From positions 1 to 8,111 of the forward strand of contig DIYS01000262.1 of NCBI GenBank assembly GCA_002429115.1: a stretch of 8,111 nucleotides of DNA, written 5' to 3'. The notes below the pieces were generated by a model. That model ran no database searches and was not told where the DNA came from. It saw only the letters and a program-made list of their open reading frames with translations. How positions within the stretch are numbered: position 1 is the stretch's first letter; every line of letters starts with the position of its first letter. The translations under genes and the position numbers were made by a program. The stretch comes from Saccharicrinis sp. UBA6048 (GTDB taxonomy: Bacteria > Bacteroidota > Bacteroidia > Bacteroidales > Marinilabiliaceae). This document shows, in pieces, positions 1-5,814 of the stretch.

Positions 1-668
1 GCATCAGTATTCGTACTAATATCATCACTAATTCTGATGTCATTATTTGTGCTTATACCATCGTTATCTTTGACTAATGGAGCCTGATTAGCAGCCAGTA
101 ATGTTTGGTTGGTTTTGTTATTTGTATGATTCTCAAATGTCTTTTCGGTGGTTTTGTTTGATTCAGTTTGATGACTTTCAACAGCTGGCTCTTGATTTGC
201 GTAGCTTTTCCAGGCTTTCATCAGCGAAGTTTTCGTATAGGCAAATTCATAATCAGATATGAATTTATTATTGGTACTGTCGTACTTAGCCAACCTCCGT
301 AGAATTTTTGCTGAATCACGTTTGTTGTCAGTGGTGGGTTTGTTTGTAATAGCTTCGTCTTTATTGATCTCAACATAAAAGGTGTCTGTGTAATTGGTAA
401 ACGGACTGTAGCCTTTTACAACAGTTAGTATTGAGTCTTTTTTTGTGGCCTGTTCAGTGGAGTCTAAATTGCAAATAGTGGTAGCTTGCAGAGTATCGAT
501 CGGCTGTACCGAATCGATCGCAAGTTCTTTAGGCAATATGGTATCGTTTGTGACGATAATACTGTCTTCAATAATTACAACATCCTTTTGCTCACTTTCT
601 GACTGGGCATAACTTATACAGCATGCCATAGCCATATAAAAGCATAGCGCAATTAATCGTGTATTCAT
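1..668 (-). CDS. Secreted Asp/Ser/Thr/Asn-rich protein of unknown function, C-terminus cut by window edge
   Basis: Reading the minus strand from the ATG at 668-666 gives 222 codons with no stop before the window edge, so the C-terminal end is missing. Residues 1-21 form a clear Sec signal peptide: a basic start (MNTR), a hydrophobic core, and a probable cleavage after SYA, before QSE. The mature part is polar and low in complexity, rich in Asn, Thr, Ser and Asp. Asp-Ser pairs recur at residues 35, 52 and 69 (17 apart) and again near 78 and 118, with Asp-Thr pairs at 42 and 58. Residues 114-158 are less repetitive, with a basic, possibly helical stretch (KRDSAKILRRLAKYD, then LMKAWKSYAN). I do not recognise a family. 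The protein is probably periplasmic or cell-surface. The reading frame and signal peptide are convincing; the role is unknown. No promoter of the TTTG/TAnnTTTG type was found upstream. Confidence 0.8.
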   Translation of the reverse strand, partial: MNTRLIALCFYMAMACCISYAQSESEQKDVVIIEDSIIVTNDTILPKELAIDSVQPIDTLQATTICNLDSTEQATKKDSILTVVKGYSPFTNYTDTFYVEINKDEAITNKPTTDNKRDSAKILRRLAKYDSTNNKFISDYEFAYTKTSLMKAWKSYANQEPAVESHQTESNKTTEKTFENHTNNKTNQTLLAANQAPLVKDNDGISTNNDIRISDDISTNTD

Positions 669-997
669 AACATAGTTGTTTCCCCAACGACCAATTCTTA
701 CGGGCTAGTATCGAATAAGTTTCAAGAAATACAATTCGTATTTAATATAGTTAGAGCTTGAGCACTGCAACGTTGTGGAAATGTCTGTGTTGAGGTACTT
801 TGAAGTGTTTGTAAAAAATAAGTTTGTAACGTATGAGGGTATAGACTATGTGAATTGTAAAGTCAAATAATCAGGAATTTCAGGGCTTAAACACAATCGC
901 TGAATTGAACTTTTAGAGCCTGAATTTCCTGATTATTATATTGTCAATATTTGAAAATCACCTGTTCAGTAAGTAATTTACCGCCATTGAATAGTTT
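669..997. other. Intergenic gap between the secreted-protein gene and the SDR gene
   Basis: This 329-base stretch separates two minus-strand genes. Its one clear structure is the long interrupted inverted repeat at 866-937. The 669-860 part should contain the promoter of the secreted-protein gene, but I see no good match to the Bacteroidota promoter consensus there. No RNA gene is recognisable. Confidence 0.6.
866..937 (-). repeat. Interrupted inverted repeat, about 20-bp arms, possible terminator of the SDR gene
   Basis: The left arm (866-887) and right arm (917-937) are reverse complements except for one mismatch and one extra G. The core AATAATCAGGAA pairs perfectly. A smaller hairpin is nested in the 29-base loop: CAAT and ATTG at 895-908 around CGCTGA. 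The repeat begins 61 bases past the SDR stop in its direction of transcription, so it may end that transcript, although the loop is long and only a short T-containing stretch (TTTGACTTT) follows. Other possibilities are a degenerate mobile-element end pair or a protein-binding site. Confidence 0.6.
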
Positions 998-1780
998 TTA
1001 ATTTTCGGTTTCATGCATGGCACGAATTTGTTTTAAGGTAATTTTCTTTGGTGTGAATGGTAACAAGCTAATTAGAAGCTTGTGGCCAATGGTCATTCCG
1101 CTGTGAATATTAAGTTTGCCTTTAAGCATCTCTTTATAGCCAATTTTAGCAACTTTTTCAGCGCTAATAGTTTTTTGAAATAAACTGGTTTTATTCATGC
1201 CGGATACTTCCAGAAATTCAGTGTTTGTCACACCTGGCAATAATGTAGACACTGTAATATTCGTATCGCTAAGTTCTTCTGCTATTGCATTACTGAATGA
1301 TGAAATATACGCTTTAGTTGCAAAATATACCGATTGCAATGGTCCGGGCATGTAACTGGCTATGGATGAAACATTCATAATTTTACCACTATTTCTTTCA
1401 ATAAAGTCAGGAAGGAAAATCCTTGTTAAACCTGATAGTGCTTTAATGTTCAGGTCAATCATAGCCTCATTGAGTTCCCATGGCTGTTCCGAATATTTAC
1501 CAACGCCCCCAAATCCAGCATTATTAATGAGGATGTCTATTTCAATGCCTTCGCTCTTTAGTTCATTGTAAATTTCCTTTGCTGACTCAGCTAAGGTTAA
1601 ATCCTTTGCGATTACTTTTACTTTAATGTCAAATTCTTTTTCCAGTTTAAACTTCAGTTCTTCAAGTTCTTTTTGTCGGCGGGCAACGATTACTAAGTCA
1701 CCTTTGTGTCTGGCGTGTTCAATAGCCAACTCTTTACCAATTCCGCTTGAAGCACCTGTGATTAATGCAATATTTTTCAT
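998..1780 (-). CDS. Short-chain dehydrogenase/reductase (SDR), classical type, probably NADP-dependent
   Basis: A 260-residue protein of normal classical-SDR length, expected to be a cytosolic NAD(P)H-dependent oxidoreductase acting on a carbonyl/hydroxyl group. The Rossmann glycine motif TGASSGIG is at residues 8-15, and the Arg pair after the second strand (VARRQ, R34-R35) suggests NADP preference. NNAG is at 86-89. The catalytic set looks intact: N111, S139 (NVSS), Y152 and K156 (YFATK), with the usual 13 residues between Ser and Tyr. PG after the sixth strand (LLPG) is also present. It resembles the broad DltE/YqjQ-like group (COG0300), in which substrates cannot be read from sequence. 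The start ATG (1780-1778) directly precedes the Rossmann strand, as expected. There is no Shine-Dalgarno sequence, which is normal for this phylum. It stands alone, with gaps of over 300 bases on both sides. Family confidence is high; the substrate is unknown. Confidence 0.95.
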   Translation of the reverse strand: MKNIALITGASSGIGKELAIEHARHKGDLVIVARRQKELEELKFKLEKEFDIKVKVIAKDLTLAESAKEIYNELKSEGIEIDILINNAGFGGVGKYSEQPWELNEAMIDLNIKALSGLTRIFLPDFIERNSGKIMNVSSIASYMPGPLQSVYFATKAYISSFSNAIAEELSDTNITVSTLLPGVTNTEFLEVSGMNKTSLFQKTISAEKVAKIGYKEMLKGKLNIHSGMTIGHKLLISLLPFTPKKITLKQIRAMHETEN

Positions 1781-1862
1781 TTGTAGTGTTTATAGTATCA
1801 TAATTAAATAACAAATACCTTTGATTATCGATTATGATGGTTTGTATTAATATTAACAAAAT

Positions 1863-1870
1863 CAAATATA
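1863..1870 (-). promoter_or_regulatory. Candidate -7 element of the SDR gene promoter
   Basis: On the minus strand this reads TATATTTG, a perfect match to the Bacteroidota -7 consensus TAnnTTTG. The expected -33 TTTG is not present at 19 bases; the nearest partial match is ATTG at 1896-1893, after a 22-base spacer. Transcription would start roughly 75 bases before the SDR ATG. AT-rich context makes a chance match possible. Confidence 0.35.
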
Positions 1871-2001
1871 ATATTTAGGAATATAAAATACGCAATTTCA
1901 ATAAATTTATTCATAATGAAATCACTAAAGTTTATTTGGTAAAGGAGTAAGCTGTCTTAAATATTGATTACGGTAATAAGAATTCTACCTAATCGTGTGA
2001 C

Positions 2002-2024
2002 GTTGTTAATTGGTGTTGTTAATT
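2002..2024. repeat. Short direct repeat of GTTGTTAATT
   Basis: The ten-base unit GTTGTTAATT occurs at 2002-2011 and 2015-2024, a 13-base period. It lies downstream of the kinase gene and upstream of the SDR gene. It could be a tandem binding site or chance in AT-rich DNA. Confidence 0.4.
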
Positions 2025-2134
2025 AAGCAATCAAAGCTAGTTGCTAATTTGTCATTGTAATAAAGCAGGAGGGAGGTAAGTGTTGTACGGCAAGATCAGG
2101 TCATTCAAGCTGAGTACCATGAAAGGTTGGTGCA

Positions 2135-3700
2135 TCAGATTATTGCGCCTGGTAGAATTATTGTGAATTTGCTTCCCTTGTCAATTTTGCTTTCGACTTT
2201 GATGGTGCCGTTATGTTTATCAACAAATTCTTTGCATAATATCAATCCAAGACCAGAACCTTTTTCGTCGGAAGTGCCATAAGTTGTTAAGTTTTGATCT
2301 ATTACAAAGAGCTTTTCAATGTCGCTCTCCAGAATGCCGATGCCATTGTCTTCTACGCAAATGGAAATTTGATTGTTGGCGAGCTGTTTACTTTCAATTC
2401 TTACCGAGCCTTCGGTATTCGTGAATTTAATTGCATTGGAAAGTAAATTGCGTAAACATGTACTAAGCATGTATTTATCAGCAAATACAAGAGTGTTAGG
2501 CGTGTGATTGGTGAGTGTAATAGATTTCTGATTCGCCAGGCTTGTTATTGCTTCTACTTCGTTTTTAATAAATGGATTGAGGTTGAAATATTCCGGTTTA
2601 AATTCAATTCCGTTTGATTGAGATCTGGACCACTCAAGAAGATTACTTAGCAGGTTGTTGGTTTGAATCGATGAGTTTTTAATAATATTGGCAATTTGCT
2701 CTATGTCCGAATAGTTTTTGTTTTTAATCCTTTCTGACAGTAATTCACTCAGTCCAATTATGCTATTAAAAGGACTTCTCAGATCGTGCGCTATGATAGA
2801 AAAGAATTTGTCTTTAGTCAGGTTGAGCTTTTTCAGGCGGGATTCGCTATCCTGTAAGGCTTTCTCCGCAATAATCCTTTCAGATATATCATTGGCAAAA
2901 AATGATGCACCAACGACTTCATCTTTGTCCAAAATCGGATTCATCGATACTTCGACATAATAAACACGAGCTCCTACGTCTATCTCATCGACAAAGGAGA
3001 AGCGTTCCCCACTTAGAGCTCTGTCGTATCTACTCTTCCAAAGTGGCTGTATAGGTTCAGGAAGTGATTTTAAGAGGTTTATACCTTTTTTCAACTCTAC
3101 TCCAAAGCCTTGAAAAAATTCTCTTTGAAATACGGAGTTTGTATATAATATCTCGTAGGATGTGTTAATTGCCCATATGCTTTCGAGCGTGTTTTCCATT
3201 ATGGCTGACATATTGGAATTGCTCTCTTTTAGGATGGATTCTATTTGTTTTTGATCAGTAACATCAACGCTTAAAGCTGATACTCCTGAGATTTTGTTGT
3301 TGGATACAACAGGGTTGAGTGAAACTTTGAAGGTGCATGTTTGCTCCTTGATCTGATGTGTAAACTCAAAGCTGAATTGTTCTCCGTTGAGTGCTCTGTC
3401 GTATTTTTCTTTCCAGAAAGCAGCCAGTTCCGGTGTTAAGATATCGAGAACGTGAAGGCCCTTTTTTAATTCAATACCAAAGGCACTTAGGTATTCTGTT
3501 TTGAAAAAATCATTGAATATCACATAGCGGTAGTCACGGTCAATTGACCAGATGGAAGTTTCCTGGTTGTTGATCAGTGAATTGAGGTTTGCCTGAATAA
3601 CTTCTGATTCGTTATTACTTATTCGATAATCATCTAATCTTTGTCTTAATAACTGGCATTCATTGATCAGATCTTCATATGTCAAATCATCTTTTTTCAA
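2135..3700 (-). CDS. Soluble two-PAS sensor histidine kinase, orphan, apparent TTG start
   Basis: A 521-residue cytosolic sensor kinase with no transmembrane segment or signal peptide. After a short polar helix (1-30) come two PAS domains (about 41-150 and 166-275), a linker helix, a HisKA dimerisation domain (about 296-362) with H-box FSIIAHDLRSPF and phospho-acceptor H305, and a HATPase_c domain (about 405-518) with N-box SNAIKF (N422), G1 box DNGIGI (451-456) and G2 box GSGLGL (481-486). All catalytic boxes are intact. The two PAS domains align without gaps at a fixed 125-residue offset. There is no receiver domain in the protein and no response regulator in the window, so the partner is unknown. 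The reading frame has no in-frame ATG before M164. A TTG at 3700-3698 gives MKKDDLTYED; a second TTG is codon 6, and an in-frame TAA lies 24 bases upstream of the first TTG. The kinase assignment is certain; signal and exact start are not. Confidence 0.95.
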   Translation of the reverse strand: MKKDDLTYEDLINECQLLRQRLDDYRISNNESEVIQANLNSLINNQETSIWSIDRDYRYVIFNDFFKTEYLSAFGIELKKGLHVLDILTPELAAFWKEKYDRALNGEQFSFEFTHQIKEQTCTFKVSLNPVVSNNKISGVSALSVDVTDQKQIESILKESNSNMSAIMENTLESIWAINTSYEILYTNSVFQREFFQGFGVELKKGINLLKSLPEPIQPLWKSRYDRALSGERFSFVDEIDVGARVYYVEVSMNPILDKDEVVGASFFANDISERIIAEKALQDSESRLKKLNLTKDKFFSIIAHDLRSPFNSIIGLSELLSERIKNKNYSDIEQIANIIKNSSIQTNNLLSNLLEWSRSQSNGIEFKPEYFNLNPFIKNEVEAITSLANQKSITLTNHTPNTLVFADKYMLSTCLRNLLSNAIKFTNTEGSVRIESKQLANNQISICVEDNGIGILESDIEKLFVIDQNLTTYGTSDEKGSGLGLILCKEFVDKHNGTIKVESKIDKGSKFTIILPGAII

Positions 3701-3724
3701 ATTTTGTAATAATAAGTGTGATTA

Positions 3725-3746
3725 AGCCTTTAATAATGTTAAGGCT
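3725..3746 (-). repeat. Imperfect inverted repeat just upstream of the histidine kinase
   Basis: AGCCTTTAA (3725-3733) and TTAAGGCT (3739-3746) pair with one extra T, around a five-base centre. It begins 25 bases upstream of the kinase TTG. It could be a leader hairpin or an operator for a dimeric regulator. No matching promoter boxes were found near it. Confidence 0.45.
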
Positions 3747-3806
3747 ATTGAAATTAGTCAATTGATAACAGATTTCCTAATTACGGTAAGGGGTTGCACT
3801 TATTAA

Positions 3807-3827
3807 TTACAACAATAAAAATTGTAA
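3807..3827. repeat. TTACAA-N9-TTGTAA inverted repeat between kinase and ACT-protein genes
   Basis: TTACAA (3807-3812) and TTGTAA (3822-3827) are perfect six-base inverted arms around nine A-rich bases. It lies about 110 bases upstream of the kinase start. It is a possible protein-binding site, but the sequence is AT-rich and chance is plausible. Confidence 0.3.
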
Positions 3828-3915
3828 AAAGATTAAAATAACTGGTAGTTTCTTAATTCTGATATGCAGATACGATATTAGAAATCAAGGGTGAAATAGT
3901 AAATGAAATGTGCGC

Positions 3916-4587
3916 CTATTTTTGTTTGTATGCCGTTTTTAAGTTTTTAAGAATGGTAAATCCTCTGTCAACATCTTCGTCATTTACAATGATTGTAAAT
4001 TCATTAGTTGTTGAGATAACCTCCTTGATATTAACGCCCTCCCAGGCAATGGCCTTAAGAATATGATAATAAAACCCGGTAATTTGAACGTTTGCTGCCG
4101 GCAGCTTTAATGTGATGGCAGATAACTCTCCCTGCTTGAACAAGCATTCTTCGCTTGAAAAATGATTTTCAACGAGCTCTTCATAAGCCGAACTAACAAC
4201 GAGGTTGGATTCGAAAACACCACGCACCAAAGTGTAAAACACATCCTGCTGAGTTGATATTTCTTGCATCACCTTTGTGTGTTGATTGAAAATTGTATTG
4301 CTGTTTCTGAAGGTATAATCAGTTAGGTTAGAGCGTACAATTATATCGCCCAATGATTCCAGTAGCTTTTGTAGGTTTTTATTGAGTGAGTAGTCAAGCT
4401 GAGGAGCTAATCTGTTTAAAGCCATAACTATAGCGCCTTGTTTTACAGGCTTTTCGGTCAGTTTCTCCACCATCGGTTGTATCTGACGGGCTAATGATGA
4501 AATGTTTAGAAGTCCTTCGCACAAGGCTTCAATAACAAATGGCTTAACTTTAATAACCGATTCAACGGCTTGACTAACTGTTTTCAT
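3916..4587 (-). CDS. ACT-domain protein with HTH-like N-terminus, candidate amino-acid-responsive regulator
   Basis: A 223-residue soluble protein with no signal peptide. Residues 12-62 (from IKVKPFVIEALCEGLLN to AIVMALNRL) are helical and read like a winged-helix/helix-turn-helix segment. A central part (about 75-150) alternates strand-like and helical stretches and could be a degenerate first ACT repeat. Residues 156-218 fit an aspartokinase-type ACT domain: strand AITLKLP, the helix region FYYHILKAIAWEGVNI, strand KEVISTTNEFTIIV, then the final helix DEDVDRGFTILKNL. ACT domains usually bind small ligands, often amino acids. No aspartokinase catalytic domain is present, so a name of aspartate kinase would be wrong. 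It is divergent from dapA and has the best promoter in the window, so a role in sensing lysine or a related amino acid is an attractive inference. ATG at 4587-4585 follows the promoter by about ten bases of leader. Its stop is followed by 215 bases before the kinase gene. Confidence 0.85.
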   Translation of the reverse strand: MKTVSQAVESVIKVKPFVIEALCEGLLNISSLARQIQPMVEKLTEKPVKQGAIVMALNRLAPQLDYSLNKNLQKLLESLGDIIVRSNLTDYTFRNSNTIFNQHTKVMQEISTQQDVFYTLVRGVFESNLVVSSAYEELVENHFSSEECLFKQGELSAITLKLPAANVQITGFYYHILKAIAWEGVNIKEVISTTNEFTIIVNDEDVDRGFTILKNLKTAYKQK

Positions 4588-4603
4588 GGTCGTATGTTTG
4601 GTG

Positions 4604-4634
4604 CAAATATATCAAATGTTAAGATATTAACAAA
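4604..4634 (-). promoter_or_regulatory. Consensus Bacteroidota promoter of the ACT-protein gene
   Basis: On the minus strand there is TTTG (4634-4631), exactly 19 bases, then TATATTTG (4611-4604). This is a full match to the Bacteroidota housekeeping consensus TTTG-N19-TAnnTTTG. Transcription should start near 4598-4600, leaving a leader of only about 10-13 bases before the ATG at 4587. Confidence 0.8.
4617..4632. promoter_or_regulatory. Operator-like palindrome inside the ACT-gene promoter
   Basis: TGTTAA-GATA-TTAACA: perfect six-base inverted arms with a four-base centre. It lies in the spacer of the ACT-gene promoter and overlaps two bases of its -33 box, so a bound dimer would block RNA polymerase. 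The geometry fits autorepression by the HTH-like ACT protein, which is an inference. The arms are AT-rich. Confidence 0.45.
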
Positions 4635-4666
4635 CTGTTATAAAGAAGTTTTTTTTGTTGAAAAAT

Positions 4667-4697
4667 TTTCATATCCATATCGCATTTGATATTTTTG
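4667..4697 (+). promoter_or_regulatory. Candidate dapA promoter
   Basis: TATTTTTG at 4690-4697 matches TAnnTTTG exactly. At a 19-base spacing upstream lies TTTC (4667-4670), one mismatch from TTTG. The expected start near 4702-4704 gives a leader of about 52 bases. The weak -33 box could mean that an activator is needed. Confidence 0.5.
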
Positions 4698-4755
4698 ACA
4701 ACTTAAATAAGAAATGGTTTATTAAATCAGTATACGAATTAAAGAAATTTTTCGC

Positions 4756-5646
4756 ATGAAAAAGTTTGATTTGAAAGGTTCTATCGTGGCAATAGTTACA
4801 CCATTTACCAACAATGGTGAAATAGATGTGGATGCATTTGATCGATTGATTGATTGGCACTTGGAGAATGGAACGAATGGTTTGGTTGTGTGTGGTACAA
4901 CGGGAGAAACTCCAGCTCTGACTGGTGATGAAGATGCCTTTTTAATTGAACGCGCTGTTAAACGTGTAGCTGGACGAATTCCTGTTATTGCAGGTACGGG
5001 TAGCAACTCAACACAAGAGTGTATCAGGTACTCAAGAAAAGCTGAGGCAATTGGCGTTGATGCTGTTTTGGTGGTTGGACCATATTATAATAAGCCTACT
5101 GAGAAAGGGATGTATATGCATTTCGCTAATGTGGCTGAAGCAATTGATGTGCCTATTATTTTATATAATGTTCCATCCAGAACAGGATCGAAAATATCTG
5201 TTGATAATGCAATAAAGCTAGCCAACGCATATGAGCATATTGTTGCTATTAAAGAAGCGTCGGGTGATATTGCTTTGTTTACCGATTTGGTTGCACGTCG
5301 ACCTGAAGGCTTTTCTATTTATAGTGGTGATGACTTTTTGGCTTCATCGGCAAATTTCTTAGGAGCAGATGGTTGTATCTCCGTAATTGCAAATGCTATT
5401 CCTGCTGAGTTTTCACAGCTTATGCGTGCATCATTAAATGGTGAGGTATCAGCAGCCAATGAAATTTTCTATAAATACAGGGAGTTAATGGATCTGATGT
5501 TTATCGAATCGAATCCAATTCCGGTAAAAACAGCTTTGGCTGAAATGGGAAAAATAGAGGAAGTATTTCGTTTGCCAATGTGTTCGATGGAAGATAATAA
5601 CAAGCAATTGTTGATTGATGAATTAAGAAAACTAAATATTATCTAA
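4756..5646 (+). CDS. dapA: 4-hydroxy-tetrahydrodipicolinate synthase (DHDPS)
   Basis: Cytosolic class I aldolase of the N-acetylneuraminate lyase superfamily. It condenses pyruvate with L-aspartate 4-semialdehyde in the first committed step to diaminopimelate and lysine, and normally works as a homotetramer. The 296-residue length is typical. Visible active-site elements are GTTGE at 47-51 (T48, T49), GPYYNKP at 108-114 (Y111), LYNVPSRTG at 136-144 (Y137 and R142) and the Schiff-base lysine K166 in AIKEASGD. By analogy with the E. coli enzyme, lysine-site residues N84, E88 and Y110 are kept, while the positions of its H53 and H56 are G57 and D60, so feedback inhibition is possible but may be altered. 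The ATG at 4756 gives the usual short lead into strand one (GSIVAIVTPF). It is transcribed alone, ends in a strong terminator, and is divergent from the ACT-domain gene. Confidence 0.97.
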   Translation: MKKFDLKGSIVAIVTPFTNNGEIDVDAFDRLIDWHLENGTNGLVVCGTTGETPALTGDEDAFLIERAVKRVAGRIPVIAGTGSNSTQECIRYSRKAEAIGVDAVLVVGPYYNKPTEKGMYMHFANVAEAIDVPIILYNVPSRTGSKISVDNAIKLANAYEHIVAIKEASGDIALFTDLVARRPEGFSIYSGDDFLASSANFLGADGCISVIANAIPAEFSQLMRASLNGEVSAANEIFYKYRELMDLMFIESNPIPVKTALAEMGKIEEVFRLPMCSMEDNNKQLLIDELRKLNII

Positions 5647-5674
5647 ATATTTTAGTTGTTGTTGGATTGGATGA

Positions 5675-5710
5675 AAAAAAAGAGTGTTTCAACGGAATCA
5701 CTCTTTTTTT
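5675..5710 (+). terminator. Rho-independent terminator of dapA
   Basis: The 12-base arms AAAAAAAGAGTG (5675-5686) and CACTCTTTTTTT (5699-5710) are perfectly complementary. The stem continues after a T-T mismatch with TTC/GAA around an AACG loop. A T-run ends it, 28 bases past the dapA stop. The A-run on the other side would also permit function in reverse. Confidence 0.92.
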
Positions 5711-5738
5711 ATGTCTTCACCTGTAAGCATGCTTGATC

Positions 5739-5754
5739 AAATGTCATAACATTT
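5739..5754. promoter_or_regulatory. Operator-like palindrome upstream of the nitroreductase
   Basis: AAATGT-CATA-ACATTT: perfect six-base arms with a four-base centre, ending four bases before the predicted -33 box of the nitroreductase gene. This is a plausible site for an activator or repressor dimer, such as a redox-responsive regulator. There is no regulator gene beside it. Confidence 0.4.
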
Positions 5755-5758
5755 ATCA

Positions 5759-5789
5759 TTCGCTCATCTCGATTAATTTTCTACATTTG
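5759..5789 (+). promoter_or_regulatory. Candidate nitroreductase promoter
   Basis: TACATTTG (5782-5789) matches TAnnTTTG exactly. TTCG (5759-5762), one mismatch from TTTG, lies 19 bases upstream. The predicted start near 5794-5796 leaves a leader of about 20 bases. Confidence 0.55.
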
Positions 5790-5814
5790 GTGACAAACAA
5801 ATAAATCACAAATA

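Larger units (their letters stand above)
1781..2134. other. AT-rich gap between the SDR start and the histidine-kinase stop
   Basis: 354 bases without a convincing gene. It contains a candidate SDR promoter element (1863-1870), an AT palindrome AATAAATTTATT (1900-1911) flanked by ATTTCA (1895-1900) and TGAAAT (1917-1922), and a short direct repeat (2002-2024). A GGAGGGAGG run near 2069-2077 resembles a Shine-Dalgarno sequence on the plus strand, but no sensible reading frame follows it. No clear hairpin-plus-T-run terminator for the kinase gene is visible. Confidence 0.6.

Noticed and set aside
781..870. A 29-codon plus-strand ORF starting ATGTCTGTG and ending inside the inverted repeat
   Set aside because: No promoter or Shine-Dalgarno sequence, no recognisable domain, antisense to its neighbours' direction, and it runs into the palindrome arm. 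It is most likely a chance ORF.
1362..1811. Plus-strand ORFs of 60-70 codons across the SDR gene
   Set aside because: They are fully antisense to an SDR gene with intact motifs, low in complexity and Ser/Leu-rich, as expected of shadow frames.
2069..2077. GGAGGGAGG run resembling a strong Shine-Dalgarno site
   Set aside because: No start codon with a meaningful reading frame follows at suitable spacing, and this phylum rarely relies on such sites.
2090..2120. GTAC/GGTACC-like pairs after the kinase stop as a terminator
   Set aside because: Pairing is only four to five bases with a long loop and no T-run.
2718..2960. An 80-codon plus-strand ORF inside the histidine kinase
   Set aside because: Antisense to the conserved HisKA/PAS2 coding region, with no domain or start signals of its own.
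3916..4587. Annotation of the ACT protein as aspartate kinase
   Set aside because: Only the ACT-like part resembles aspartokinase. The 223 residues contain no amino-acid-kinase domain or its N-terminal lysine/glycine motifs.
4669..5006. Minus-strand ORFs of 63 and 94 codons over the start of dapA
   Set aside because: They overlap the conserved dapA coding region and its promoter and show no motif.
4988..5215. A 75-codon plus-strand ORF in another frame of dapA
   Set aside because: It lies wholly inside dapA, whose active-site motifs fix the true frame.
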